A stretch of DNA of 55,310 bases from Terriglobales bacterium (GCA_025936825.1 JAICSO010000025.1:1-55310); one strand, 5' to 3'; counted from the first letter of the stretch, positions 35,367 to 45,337 are shown. The notes: a model not told the origin generated them from the sequence alone. Made by a program: numbers and translations.

Positions 35367-35810
35367 TCACTGGACGGTAATCACAGCTTGCACAGTCTTG
35401 GTGAGGTGATCAAATGCGACGAATTGCGAGGCTCCGAAAGTGACGTGGTATACACCCGGGCTGGACGGAGCATAGTACGTCGCGGTGCTGGGAAATTGCG
35501 TGACATCCTCGAACATCACGTAACCGTAAGGACAGCCTGACTGCGGAGGGTTTTGGCTGGTCAGCAAGCCGCAGTCGTTGATGAAGTCGATATCCTTCGA
35601 TTCCTGTATGTACCAGTCCACGATGGGCCCCGTAGTGAACCCTGTAGCGTTTCCGGTCAAGGTGACGGAACCGCTCGGAGTGATCGTCGCGCTTGACGGT
35701 GTGACGGTCGCAGTCACCTGGTTCGAGTGGGGCAGGCTATTCCCACCGCAACTCAAGAGCAATGCGACAACTACAGTCGCGAGCAAGGGACGAAGAAGAC
35801 GTGACCTCAT
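35367..35810 (-). CDS. Lipoprotein with Ig-like domain
   Basis: From ATG 35810, with GAGGAA upstream, the protein has 147 residues. The lipobox LLLSC places the lipidated Cys near residue 21. The rest resembles a bacterial Ig-like beta domain: a TVTPSSATITPSGSVTL stretch starts it and the chain ends in a TVQAVITVQ strand. The function is unknown. It is encoded 211 bp upstream of the 23-haem gene and diverges from the alpha-galactosidase gene. Confidence 0.75.
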   Translation of the reverse strand: MRSRLLRPLLATVVVALLLSCGGNSLPHSNQVTATVTPSSATITPSGSVTLTGNATGFTTGPIVDWYIQESKDIDFINDCGLLTSQNPPQSGCPYGYVMFEDVTQFPSTATYYAPSSPGVYHVTFGASQFVAFDHLTKTVQAVITVQ

Positions 35811-35857
35811 GGTGTTTCCTCGGCGACGGCAGACTAGTCTGGAGTTCAAACTCCGTC

Positions 35858-35873
35858 AGTGATACGGGTCACA
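35858..35873. promoter_or_regulatory. CRP-like site between lipoprotein and alpha-galactosidase genes
   Basis: AGTGATACGGGTCACA differs from TGTGA-N6-TCACA at one position. It lies about 97 bp before the alpha-galactosidase start and about 55 bp before the divergent lipoprotein start, where an activator could act on either. Confidence 0.4.
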
Positions 35874-35962
35874 TCGCTTCTGCAACTGTTACCGCGACTG
35901 CCTCCCTTTCGGAAATAACGCTCATCTGATAAAACTGTCCGCGAACACGGGAGAACATATTC

Positions 35963-37165
35963 ATGAAGAGATTGATGCCATTATTGATCGTTCTTGCTTC
36001 GACACTTGCCGTCACGGCTGCATTCGCCCAGGGGGCTCCTTCGAAGGGCCTGGCGCTTACGCCTCCGATGGGATGGAACACATGGAACAAGTTTGGTTGC
36101 AACGTCAGTGAAGACCTGGTCAAGGGCGCGGCGGACGCCATGGTCTCGTCGGGAATGAAGGACGCGGGATACCAGTACATCGTGATCGACGACTGCTGGC
36201 AGGTTAAGCGCGACGAGCACGCGAATATTGTTCCCGACCCACAGCGTTTTCCGAACGGAATCAAAGCGGTGGCCGATTATGTTCACTCCAAAGGCTTGAA
36301 GTTCGGCATTTATTCCGACGCGGGGACTAAGACTTGTGCGGGAAGGCCGGCGGGTTTAGGCCACGAGTATCAGGATGCCTTGATGTATGCGTCGTGGGGC
36401 GTCGATTATCTGAAATACGACTGGTGCAACACGCTTCCTGGACAGGATGCGAAAGCTTCATACCGTAATATCCGGCAGGCCCTGGATGCTAGCGGGCGAC
36501 CGATTGTGTTGAGCATCTGCGAGTGGGGCGGCCGGCAGCCGTGGTTGTGGGGCGAGGAAGTCGGCGGCAATCTGTGGCGCACAACTGGCGATATCCAAGA
36601 CCACTGGGCCGGTCATCACAAGTGGCCGGATGGGAGTTGCTGTTCGAACGGCGTGCTGGACATCGTAGATCAGAACGAACCGCTCTATTCCGCTGCCGGC
36701 CCGGGCCACTGGAACGACCCCGACATGCTGGAGGTCGGCAACGGGGGCATGACTAACACGGAGTACCGCGCCCATTTAAGCCTTTGGGCAATCATGGCCG
36801 CGCCGCTGATAGCCGGAAACGATATTCGCAGTATGTCGCCCGAAATTCGCGAGATTCTCACTAATAAAGAAGTGATCGCGGTTGATCAAGACCCCCTTGG
36901 GCAGCAGGGACGTCGCGTGTGGAAGGATGGCGACCTGGAAGTGTGGTCAAAGCAGTTGCAGGATGGCAGCCGCGCGGTGCTGCTGCTGAACCGCGGTTCT
37001 TCGCAGGCGACCGTGACCGCGACCTGGGAGCAGATCGGCTACCCGGCGCACCTGAGCGCCTCGGTGCGCGATCTATGGGCGCATAAGGATTTGGGCAAGT
37101 CCTCGGGAAAGTTCTCAGCGCCGGTGGAAAGTCATGGAGTAGTGGTGGTAACCGTCAAGCCGTAA
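35963..37165 (+). CDS. Alpha-galactosidase, GH27 family
   Basis: The 400-residue secreted enzyme hydrolyses terminal alpha-1,6-galactose from plant galactomannans or raffinose-type sugars. It has a signal peptide (cut after AFAQ), the GH27 opening TPPMGWNTWNKFGC, the nucleophile Asp in YLKYDWC near residue 153 and the acid/base Asp in WNDPDMLEVG near 253. A C-terminal beta-sandwich completes it. Other GH27 activities (isomaltodextranase, N-acetylgalactosaminidase) are less likely. A CRP-like site upstream would fit catabolite control. Confidence 0.93.
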   Translation: MKRLMPLLIVLASTLAVTAAFAQGAPSKGLALTPPMGWNTWNKFGCNVSEDLVKGAADAMVSSGMKDAGYQYIVIDDCWQVKRDEHANIVPDPQRFPNGIKAVADYVHSKGLKFGIYSDAGTKTCAGRPAGLGHEYQDALMYASWGVDYLKYDWCNTLPGQDAKASYRNIRQALDASGRPIVLSICEWGGRQPWLWGEEVGGNLWRTTGDIQDHWAGHHKWPDGSCCSNGVLDIVDQNEPLYSAAGPGHWNDPDMLEVGNGGMTNTEYRAHLSLWAIMAAPLIAGNDIRSMSPEIREILTNKEVIAVDQDPLGQQGRRVWKDGDLEVWSKQLQDGSRAVLLLNRGSSQATVTATWEQIGYPAHLSASVRDLWAHKDLGKSSGKFSAPVESHGVVVVTVKP

Positions 37166-37184
37166 TCACTGAACAACCAACCCC

Positions 37185-37330
37185 TGTCATTCCGACCGGA
37201 GTTGCATCATTCGCAACGCGAGTGATGCAACGGAGTGGAGGAACCTGCTTTTCTCAGTTACGAAAGAACAGCCGGTTCCTCGATTGTGTTGCGTCATCCT
37301 TCGGCTGTCGCAACTTCGCTCGGAATGACA
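37185..37330. repeat. 146-bp multi-hairpin dispersed repeat, full copy
   Basis: Outer arms TGTCATTCCGA (37185-37195) and TCGGAATGACA (37320-37330) are perfect. Three internal hairpins follow: GTTGCATCA/TGATGCAAC, GAGGAACC/GGTTCCTC and GTTGCG/CGCAAC. It lies between the converging galactosidase and esterase genes. A partial relative is at 14225-14320. Confidence 0.75.
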
Positions 37331-37368
37331 ATGTGAAGTTTCTAATTGGTGATCCGATAGAGTCTCGG

Positions 37369-38250
37369 CTACTTCTTCAACCAGCCTTCCATCTCCATCC
37401 ACTCGGCAAAGCGGTCAATCCAGTGATCGGTGGGCAGGCCGTGTGGGCGCGCGCCAAAGCCGTGACCTCCTTTGGCGTAGATGTGCAGTTCCGCGGATTT
37501 CTTTGCTGTCAACCATTTCATGTAGAGGCCAACAGCAGCCGGCGCAAGACCAAATTGGTCGTCAGATGCTACGACCATGAAGATTGGCGGCGCGTCGGCG
37601 GGAACAGTTGCGTCTTTGAACGATTCTCCCCCCGGATAAATCGGCGCGACGAAAGCTGGGCGGCCTTCGGGCGAATACTTGAAAGCGACACCTGCCGTCA
37701 CGGCTCCCCCCGCCGAGAAACCCATAATTCCCACGCGATCGGGAGAGACGCCAAACTCTGACGCATGCTGGCGCACGTATTTCACCGCCGCCAAGCCGTC
37801 ATCAATTGCGAGTGGAACGACAGCACTCACCGTTTGGTGGAACTTCTCCCGGTCGGCAACAGCGGTCACAAATTCCTGCGTCGCATCTTCTCCGGTGTGC
37901 GCGAGGCGGTACTTCAGCACAAATGCGGTGACGCCCCTCTTAACCAAGTATTGCGCGACTTCGGTGCCTTCGCTCGCGATCGAAAGCGCCATGAAGCCGC
38001 CGCCCGGGCAAATCACGACAGCCGTGCCATTCTTCAACTCCGCGGAAGGCTTGAAAACCGTCAGGCTCGGCTTGGTGACGTTGCTGACCACCTCGGTGTT
38101 CCAAACCTTCGAGAAGTATTGCTTCTCCGGGTACGTCTCAGCACTCGAGCCTGGCGGCGTACCGGGATAAAGGGGGATCACCTCCTGGGAGAAGGCTCCC
38201 GTTACCAGAACAATGACGACGCAAGCAATACGAAGCAAAGGGTTTCTCAT
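37369..38250 (-). CDS. Secreted alpha/beta-hydrolase esterase
   Basis: From ATG 38250 the protein has 293 residues with a signal peptide ending GAFSQ. The fold is that of BD-FAE-like/acetylxylan-type esterases: oxyanion motif CPGGGFMAL, nucleophile Ser in GFSAGG near residue 152, Asp in ASDDQF and His in GGHGFG. Deacetylation of plant polysaccharides or small esters is likely, consistent with the converging alpha-galactosidase gene. The in-frame extension to 38313 would precede the signal peptide and is rejected. Confidence 0.88.
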   Translation of the reverse strand: MRNPLLRIACVVIVLVTGAFSQEVIPLYPGTPPGSSAETYPEKQYFSKVWNTEVVSNVTKPSLTVFKPSAELKNGTAVVICPGGGFMALSIASEGTEVAQYLVKRGVTAFVLKYRLAHTGEDATQEFVTAVADREKFHQTVSAVVPLAIDDGLAAVKYVRQHASEFGVSPDRVGIMGFSAGGAVTAGVAFKYSPEGRPAFVAPIYPGGESFKDATVPADAPPIFMVVASDDQFGLAPAAVGLYMKWLTAKKSAELHIYAKGGHGFGARPHGLPTDHWIDRFAEWMEMEGWLKK

Positions 38251-38433
38251 GGCCGCATAGTCTAGCAGAGCAAAGGGGAGCCACGGAATTTTCGTTGTAA
38301 GATTTCGCATCACGAACTTGGCTCAAAGTCTTCAATTGTCGAGTTGGTAAACGTCTGCGATAATCGTTTGGCTCTGGTGTAAACGCGTTGGCGTGGAATG
38401 TGGCGGAAAGCGCTCTTGCGAGCGCGAGCCGAG

Positions 38434-38454
38434 CAAGAATGCCCGGCCCACACG
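38434..38454. repeat. Short dispersed motif upstream of ftsK
   Basis: AAGAATGCCCGGCCCACACG here resembles AGGAATGTCCGTCCCACACC at 39281-39300 inside ftsK, with 16 of 20 bases alike. A small stem GCGCTC/GAGCGC lies just before it. Confidence 0.45.
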
Positions 38455-38467
38455 AACCGTGCCATTT

Positions 38468-40858
38468 ATGAAGTTCATCGCGCGTGTTTTCAATCCGACG
38501 AACAACCGGCGGCTGAATGAGCTGCTCGGGTTCCTGCTGTGCGTCTCCGCGCTTCTCCTTTTCCTTGCGCTGGCTTCGTACTCCCCGCTTGATCCGTCGC
38601 TGAATAGCGCTTCGGTGCTCACCGGTTCGCGCGTGGCGCGAAACTGGATCGGCATTCTTGGAGCGATCGGCGCTGACCTGCTGCTGCAGTTCTTCGGCAT
38701 CGCGGCCTTTCTGTTGCCGGTGTTTGCTCTTGGCCTTGGGATTCGCTGGTTCCGCTCCCGGAAGGTAGTCTCGCCAGTCGCCAAACTGCTAGGCGGAATC
38801 TGGCTGCTGATGTTTGTCCCTGCGCTGCTTGCGCTTTTGCCAGGTCAGTGGCGATGGTTTGGCGGACCGCCGGCAGAAGGCTTGCTGGGACGGGTATTCG
38901 GCGACTTCCTGATCCATTACCTAAACCTGATTGGCGCCTACATCGTCTCGACCAGCATGTTGGCGGTGGCGCTCTACTTCTGCACCGCATTTTCGTTCTC
39001 GCAAGTTCGAGTTTGGGCGACGACCAGGTTTGCTTTTGCACTTGCCCTGCGCGACCGCTGGAAAGACTGGCAGGAAGAGCGGCTGCGCAAGAAGATGCAG
39101 AAGGAACTGGAGAAGCGTCGTGCGCAAAAGCCGGTGGTGCAGACACAAATGGTTCCTGCCCGGGCAGCAGCCGCGCTTCCGATACCGCAAGTTCCAGTTG
39201 AGCCCAGAAAAACCGGCATTGAGCGATTCGCGGAAGAAGAGATCGCACCCGCAAGGACTGGAACTGACGACCTCGCGGACAGGAATGTCCGTCCCACACC
39301 AGCACAACCGACGGTAGAGGTAGCAGAACGCGCAGATAGTTCCGCGAAGCCGAAGACCACGATGCCAAAGCTTGCAGGAAGCTTCAAGCTTCCGCCAAGC
39401 AGCCTGCTGCACCGTGCGGATGAGCAGCAGGCCGTCGATGCCGACGAACTGAAGATTCTTGCGCAGGTTCTCACCGAAAAATACGCTGAGTTCGAGGTCC
39501 ACGGGCAGGTCACGCAGATCAATCCCGGACCCGTGGTCACGACCTTCGAGTTCAAGCCGGAAGCGGGCATCAAGTACAGCCGCCTGACGGGTCTCACCGA
39601 CGATTTGTGCCTTGCCTTACGTGCCGAAAGCATCCTAATCGAGCGCATGGCGGGCAAGAGCACGGTCGGAATTCAGGTTCCAAACCGCGAACGCGAGATC
39701 ATCTGGTTGCGCGAGAACATTGAGTCCAACGAATTCATCGGATCGAAATCGAAACTGACGTTGGCGCTTGGCAAAGATATCAACGGGCGCATTGTTACGG
39801 CGGACATGGCTGGCATGCCCCACCTGCTGATCGCCGGTTCGACTGGCTCCGGCAAGAGCGTGGCCATCAATGCCATGATCATGTCCATCCTGTACAAAGC
39901 GACTCCGGACCAAGTGCGTTTGATTCTTGTCGATCCCAAGCGGCTGGAACTTGGTAATTACGAGGGCGTTCCGCACCTTTACACGCCCATCATCACCGAA
40001 CCGAAGCTTGCGGCTAACGCTCTGCGGAATGCCGTACGAGAGATGGAGCGCCGCCTGAAGCTGCTGGCGGAAAAAGGCGTTCGCAATATCGAGGGATATA
40101 ACAAACTCTTCGACGATGCTGATACGCCCAGCTTGTTCGGCGAGCAGAGCGAAGAGAAACCGATTCCGTACATCGTCATCATCATCGACGAATTGGCCGA
40201 CCTGATGATGCTTGACGGCAACAACGTGGAAGAATCCATCACTCGTCTGGCGCAGATGGCGCGCGCGGTGGGAATCCACCTGGTGCTCGCGACACAGCGG
40301 CCGTCGGTGGATGTGATCACGGGATTGATCAAGGCCAACTTCCCTGCCCGCATGTCGTTCCGGGTGGCAACCAAAGTCGACTCGCGCACGATTCTTGACG
40401 CCAACGGCGCCGAAGCCCTGCTTGGTCGCGGCGACATGCTGTACCTGCCGTCAGGATCAGCCCGCGTTCATCGGCTGCATGCACCCTTCGTTACGGAAAA
40501 AGAAATTGCTGCCGTTGTCGAGTTCTGGAAGTCGCAAGGCGCGGCTGAATACGAAGCCAAGTTCCTTGAAGCTCCGAAAGAAGAACGCGAGGCCGGAGCG
40601 GCGGGTGGTGCGGACGGCGAGATTAATGGCGACGAAAACGATCCGATGTTCGAGGATGCGGTCCGCCTGGTTTTGGAATTCGGGAAGGCATCTACTTCCC
40701 TACTGCAGCGCCGTTTGAGGATTGGCTACGGACGCGCGGCGCATCTGATCGATTTGATGGAGCGCGACGGAATCGTCGGTGCCGCGGATGGTCCGAAGCC
40801 GCGAGAGGTGCTCAAGCGGCCCGACTGGTACAACGAAGTCGAACAGTCGATGCGATAA
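38468..40858 (+). CDS. ftsK: DNA translocase FtsK/SpoIIIE
   Basis: From ATG 38468 the protein has 796 residues. Four or more N-terminal helices (to about residue 185) anchor it at the septum. A variable charged/proline linker (about 190-320) and the alpha-beta motor follow, with Walker A AGSTGSGKS near 461 and Walker B IIIDELADLMM near 578. The C-terminal winged-helix gamma domain (about 725-790, LLQRRLRIGYGRAA) reads the polar KOPS sequences. It moves chromosome dimers apart at division with XerCD. A palindromic motif lies in frame inside the linker. Confidence 0.95.
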   Translation: MKFIARVFNPTNNRRLNELLGFLLCVSALLLFLALASYSPLDPSLNSASVLTGSRVARNWIGILGAIGADLLLQFFGIAAFLLPVFALGLGIRWFRSRKVVSPVAKLLGGIWLLMFVPALLALLPGQWRWFGGPPAEGLLGRVFGDFLIHYLNLIGAYIVSTSMLAVALYFCTAFSFSQVRVWATTRFAFALALRDRWKDWQEERLRKKMQKELEKRRAQKPVVQTQMVPARAAAALPIPQVPVEPRKTGIERFAEEEIAPARTGTDDLADRNVRPTPAQPTVEVAERADSSAKPKTTMPKLAGSFKLPPSSLLHRADEQQAVDADELKILAQVLTEKYAEFEVHGQVTQINPGPVVTTFEFKPEAGIKYSRLTGLTDDLCLALRAESILIERMAGKSTVGIQVPNREREIIWLRENIESNEFIGSKSKLTLALGKDINGRIVTADMAGMPHLLIAGSTGSGKSVAINAMIMSILYKATPDQVRLILVDPKRLELGNYEGVPHLYTPIITEPKLAANALRNAVREMERRLKLLAEKGVRNIEGYNKLFDDADTPSLFGEQSEEKPIPYIVIIIDELADLMMLDGNNVEESITRLAQMARAVGIHLVLATQRPSVDVITGLIKANFPARMSFRVATKVDSRTILDANGAEALLGRGDMLYLPSGSARVHRLHAPFVTEKEIAAVVEFWKSQGAAEYEAKFLEAPKEEREAGAAGGADGEINGDENDPMFEDAVRLVLEFGKASTSLLQRRLRIGYGRAAHLIDLMERDGIVGAADGPKPREVLKRPDWYNEVEQSMR
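39276..39300. repeat. Palindromic motif within the ftsK linker
   Basis: CGGACA-GGAA-TGTCCG forms a 6-bp stem and is followed by TCCCACACC. The motif is translated in frame as part of the FtsK linker (ADRNVRPTP). Confidence 0.5.
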
Positions 40859-40877
40859 CCCCCCTGCGTGAGAGAAA

Positions 40878-42322
40878 CTATTCCTTTGAAATCGCTGCTT
40901 CTTGAACTTCTTGCGATAAAAAGTACTCTCCCTGCTTTGCCACATCGGGGTTGTGGCTGCTCTTGAGTTCCTGCAACAACGCCACTGCCGCAGCCCAGTG
41001 ATGTTTCTTGATTTCGAGATCTGCGAGGGCAAGTTCGTAAATTTCGCTTCGTGGGGCAAGAACAGAAGCTTTCCGAATAACGGCCGTGGCTTGATCGAAT
41101 AGCCCTGATCGAGACAATGCCAGCGCTTGCAACCGATACACATCCGCAAAATCGGGATCGAGTTGAACGCAAGCTGCCAATTCACGATCGAGCAAGCCTG
41201 CAAACTGACGCCCCGAAGGCTTGTCACCATCACTCAGGAAGGCCAGCGCCAGCGCGTAGTGGTTCAACACTTCCGCCGGTTCGGCCTTCACTGCTCGCGT
41301 CAGAAAATCGAGAGCTTCCTCCTTTTTCCCGAGCAGGACCAGAACCATCCCAAGTTGTCGAAGTACCACTGGATTACTTGGCTCGTCCTGCAGGAGGGCG
41401 CGCAGGTCTGCGGCATGGAGTTCAACATCGGCGTCAGAATGCTGCAATTTCGCATGCCAGCGCACATCCGCTGCCAGGGCCTGAGCGGTCTTCCAAGTTA
41501 ATTCATTGACAGTGGTTTCGGCTGGTATATCCGTTGCCGGCAGTGAGAAATAGCGAAAGCGCTCTCCTTTCGCGTACTCCAGCAAATCGGACTCAAGACG
41601 AGCGGGAGACATGCCGAAGTCGGCCTGCGTTGCCTCGTCCAGAGATGTGCCACTTGCCATTCGGGTGAAGAAAGACTCAGCGTGCGAAATCAGCTGGTGA
41701 TCAAAAAGGTAATGAACCAGCAGCCACGATTCGGCATAGAACATCGCAACGGTGGTCCCATTCTGGTTGTAGGCGTGCGAATCCTGGCGAACGGCAACCA
41801 GGTCAGACAGCCGCATGAGCTTGCCATTCCTCCGCAGAAACTCAAGCTCAGCCACGGACACCATGCCGAGTCGAGTTCCCTTTGAAGTAGCTTCCAGGGT
41901 CGAGAAATATTCCGCAAAACCTTCGTCGAACCACGTCTGAACAGCTGTACTGGTATTCGCGTTCAGAAGCTCGTGAGCGTATTCGTGATAGACGGCATGC
42001 CATGGATTACCCGAGGCGTCGAGCAGAATGAAACTTTCGTCCGTGCCGGGCAAAAACAGTCCTGTGTGCTTGCCGCGGTTCGCGTCGCCGGCAAACTCAT
42101 CGACCTCTTTCTGCCCATCCAATGCAAAAATCAGCAACGGCGCAGGATCGTGGGTTCTGGCACGGTTCATCAGCAAGGCAAAAGCGGAGCGCATCTGCTC
42201 GCAATGGCGCGCAACTTCAACACCGCGTTTCGAACGTTGAACCAGTGTTTGTCGGACGAATGCGCCGGTAGCGCACACAGCGAGGCAAGAAGTGAAATGC
42301 AAACTACGTTGAAACGGCGCAT
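40878..42322 (-). pseudogene. Exported TPR protein with HExxH motif, apparent frameshift
   Basis: The downstream frame encodes an HEYAH zinc-protease-like motif in a DUF1570-like region (about 130 residues in) and several TPR-like helices in the C-terminal half. The natural start is ATG 42322: GGAG precedes it and it opens a clean signal peptide (MRRFNVVCISLLASLCALPAHS). That frame then runs into DKHWFNVRN and leaves the family, while the TPR frame continues from about 42235 one base out of step. The pre-signal sequence of the TPR frame (to 42386) is not signal-like. A one-base loss near 42224-42240, real or a sequencing error, explains this. If repaired, the protein would have about 481 residues and be exported. 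Confidence 0.65.
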
Positions 42323-42448
42323 TGGAACAACTCCGGCCAGAGTTGCTCGCCAGTTTCCCACGTATGTTGCCGCTGGGCAATAACAATGTTGCGGGAGCGG
42401 CGGTGGAAAAGCGCAGTTCTGAACTAATTTCTAAGAGTTTTGACCTAT

Positions 42449-45337
42449 TTAGGGTACTCGAGAAGACAGAAGTGCGACAGGGAAGGAGCGGAGAAGTTCC
42501 GATACGCGCAAACGTGCGCCGGACGCTTTATGACGCTCTCCGGTGAAAACATTCAACCATTCACTGCCAACCAGGTCTTGCAATTCGATTTCGCAATCGC
42601 CCCAGACCTGTTGTTCGAGAGGAAGTCGTAATTCGCCGGCGGTCAATTGAGAACAGAGCCGAGGAACCACCACCAGAACCGCTGCCCTCTCTGACTTCCG
42701 CAGAAAAGCCAGAGCGTGCTTTGCTTTTTCTCCAGTGACTGGGACAGGAATGTATGTGCCTTCTTGAAATAATTCAGGCATCCGGTTGCGCAAGTCCAGA
42801 GCTTGCCAGAGGACGTACATCTTTATGCAGCCGTCCTCCAGGTTTGCGGTCAAATTTCGCACAACACCGGCACGCTGTGACCCCGAGCTGATCATCTGTT
42901 GAATCTGCTGCAAGCCTTTTTGCTTGGCGTCATAATCCACGGGCCGGCGGTTGTCGGGATCGACGAGGCTGAAGTTCCAAGTCTCAGTTCCCTGGTAGAC
43001 ATCGGGGACACCGGGGACCGTAAGCCGAATAAGCATCTGGCCCAGGCTGTTTAGCATGCCGAAGTACGATACCTTGCGCTGGAATGGCAGGAAGTCGGCG
43101 CGGAACTCTTCGGAGCAGATGACGGCTTTCACAAAATTGCCGACGCCTTCTTCATACGCTTGATTTGTGTTGGCCCAGCTTGTACGGTCTTTTGCTTCGC
43201 GGAGAGCTTTGATCATGTATTCAGTAATTCGCGGCGCAAACGACTCGGGAAGGCAATCCCTCTCCTCCCCCAGCGGCCACGCACCGATCAGCGTTTGATA
43301 GAAGAGGTACTCATCATTAGCCGAAGGCACCTCACTCGCGAACGAAGCTCCAGTGCTTTCGCGGATTTTGAATTTTTCATTCAATTTCCGCCAGCGGCGC
43401 ACATGGCCGTCCCATTTATCCGGCATCTCCGAGAGCACATTGATGCGAGCGCGAACATCTTCCGAGCGCTTGGAGTCATGGGTTGAACCAGACAGCATGC
43501 TGTGCGGCCACAAGGCAGCGCGCTGTTGCGTTTCAGCGTGGAATTCTTCAGGCGTGATACCGAAACGCGTGGGATCGCCGCCGACATCATTCAGCGAAAC
43601 CAGCCGGTTGTAGCGATAGAAACTCGTGTCCTCGAGACCCTTGGCCATCAACGCGCTCGTGTACTGCTGAAACCGCATGGCGAAATGAATGACCGAGCGC
43701 TCGTAGTACGGCACATGGCCTTCTGCCTGCCGCGTCAGGAGAATGTCGCGAATAAAATCGAAGACCGACAGATCCGCCGCAGCCGAACTCAATTTCGCAC
43801 ACTCGACCGCCTCGTCGATGTACTTGCGATCCGTTTCCGACACTTCGCGCTCGGCTACATAGGTGCGATACACGGGGAAGCAGGCGACGATCTCGGTGAG
43901 CGCATCGCGCAAGCTTTTCACCGTGAAGTCGCAGGTGTGGCGATCCGAAAGAGCAATACGGCTTAGGTGATTCGCGAGCACGTTCAGTTCGCTGTTCAGC
44001 GAGCGATCCATCACCAGCTTTTTGCACTCATACACAAGTTGTCGGAAATCGACGTGCTCGCCGATGAACTCCTCGTAAGTACGATCGAGCGCTTCCTCAG
44101 CACCGGGGTCAATGAAAAGGCCGTTTACCAGAGTGGCAAATTCGTATCCTGTGGTTCCGTGGATGGGCCAGTCTCGGGCTAATTGCTCGTCGTCGGTCAG
44201 AATCTTTTCGGCGATCACGTAGTGTGGTTTCGCACTGCATGTTTGGCCATTGGCCATGGCTTCGACACCGCATTGCAGGCGGCCAAAGTATTCGCGCGGA
44301 TTGTAGAGCCCATCAGGATGATCTATTCGCAGCCCATCAATTTTCCCCTCGCGAAGCAACTGCTCCACGAAGGCATGAGTCTCGGTGAATACCTGCGGGT
44401 TTTCCTGACGGAGCGCGGCAAGATCATTGACGTCGAAAAAGCGGCGGTAGTTGATGTCATCAGCAGCAACCCGCCAGTAAGCGAGGCGGAACGCTTGCGC
44501 TTTGATCAGCTCATGGATTTGCTCAAAGGAGGCAGGATCCCCCGCGGAGCCGTTGACGGATTGCAGCGTTTCGGCAATGGACTGAACCGTTTCGTGCGAT
44601 CGCTCACACAACGCCGCAAGGCGCCGCTTGTGAATTTCTTTGTCGCGCATTCGCTCCGCGCGTTTCTCGGGCTGCTTCTCTTCGCGGCCGGGCAAGTGTC
44701 CGAACGCCGCAATTAGGCTCTGCAATTCAAGTAAATTCTCATTCTGAGGGTCTACTCGTTTGGCGAGGCGATCGGCAACCGGAGTTAGAACCCGCGGATA
44801 CTCCCTTGGGTTCACAGGAAATCTGTGCTGGAAGTAGAAGATGCTGAACTCGCCCTTGGACTCGTCAAATGTCAGCTTGAGATCGCCGCGCTCGAGAATG
44901 GTTCCGTACTGATCGCCGAGGACGGGAACGAGAACCTTGGCTTGCAGTTCGTCCTTCAACGGTTCCCAGTCGATATCGAAAAACTCGGCGTAATTGGAAG
45001 CTTCGCCATTCTCCAGAACATCAAGCCACCATGCGTTATCGGCACCCATTACTCCCATATGGTTTGGGACGATGTCGAGAATCTGCCCCATGCCACGATC
45101 ATGCAAAGCGGATACGAAGCGCTCGTATTCCTCCGGCGAGCCGATCTCCGGGTTCAGATTATGGTGATCAATGATGTCGTAGCCGTGCATGCTGCCGGGA
45201 CGCGCGCGCAGGTAGGGAGACGCGTAGCAATGAGAAATACCAAGGGCAGCGAGGTAAGGGACGATCTCCGCAGCTTGCGCGAAAGTGAAGCTGCGGTTGA
45301 ACTGCAAACGGTATGTGGAGATCGGGATGCGCGTCAT
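42449..45337 (-). CDS. treY: Malto-oligosyltrehalose synthase
   Basis: The 962-residue GH13 enzyme turns the reducing-end alpha-1,4 bond of a malto-oligosaccharide into alpha,alpha-1,1, making maltooligosyltrehalose. It opens with STYRLQFN and has LDIVPNHMGV, the nucleophile region DGLRIDHPDGL and the acid/base Glu in VIAEKIL. ATG 45337 overlaps the treZ stop as ATGA, so it is preferred over ATG 45352. It is the last gene of the treX-treZ-treY operon, which converts glycogen to trehalose, a desiccation protectant. Confidence 0.95.
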   Translation of the reverse strand: MTRIPISTYRLQFNRSFTFAQAAEIVPYLAALGISHCYASPYLRARPGSMHGYDIIDHHNLNPEIGSPEEYERFVSALHDRGMGQILDIVPNHMGVMGADNAWWLDVLENGEASNYAEFFDIDWEPLKDELQAKVLVPVLGDQYGTILERGDLKLTFDESKGEFSIFYFQHRFPVNPREYPRVLTPVADRLAKRVDPQNENLLELQSLIAAFGHLPGREEKQPEKRAERMRDKEIHKRRLAALCERSHETVQSIAETLQSVNGSAGDPASFEQIHELIKAQAFRLAYWRVAADDINYRRFFDVNDLAALRQENPQVFTETHAFVEQLLREGKIDGLRIDHPDGLYNPREYFGRLQCGVEAMANGQTCSAKPHYVIAEKILTDDEQLARDWPIHGTTGYEFATLVNGLFIDPGAEEALDRTYEEFIGEHVDFRQLVYECKKLVMDRSLNSELNVLANHLSRIALSDRHTCDFTVKSLRDALTEIVACFPVYRTYVAEREVSETDRKYIDEAVECAKLSSAAADLSVFDFIRDILLTRQAEGHVPYYERSVIHFAMRFQQYTSALMAKGLEDTSFYRYNRLVSLNDVGGDPTRFGITPEEFHAETQQRAALWPHSMLSGSTHDSKRSEDVRARINVLSEMPDKWDGHVRRWRKLNEKFKIRESTGASFASEVPSANDEYLFYQTLIGAWPLGEERDCLPESFAPRITEYMIKALREAKDRTSWANTNQAYEEGVGNFVKAVICSEEFRADFLPFQRKVSYFGMLNSLGQMLIRLTVPGVPDVYQGTETWNFSLVDPDNRRPVDYDAKQKGLQQIQQMISSGSQRAGVVRNLTANLEDGCIKMYVLWQALDLRNRMPELFQEGTYIPVPVTGEKAKHALAFLRKSERAAVLVVVPRLCSQLTAGELRLPLEQQVWGDCEIELQDLVGSEWLNVFTGERHKASGARLRVSELLRSFPVALLSSRVP

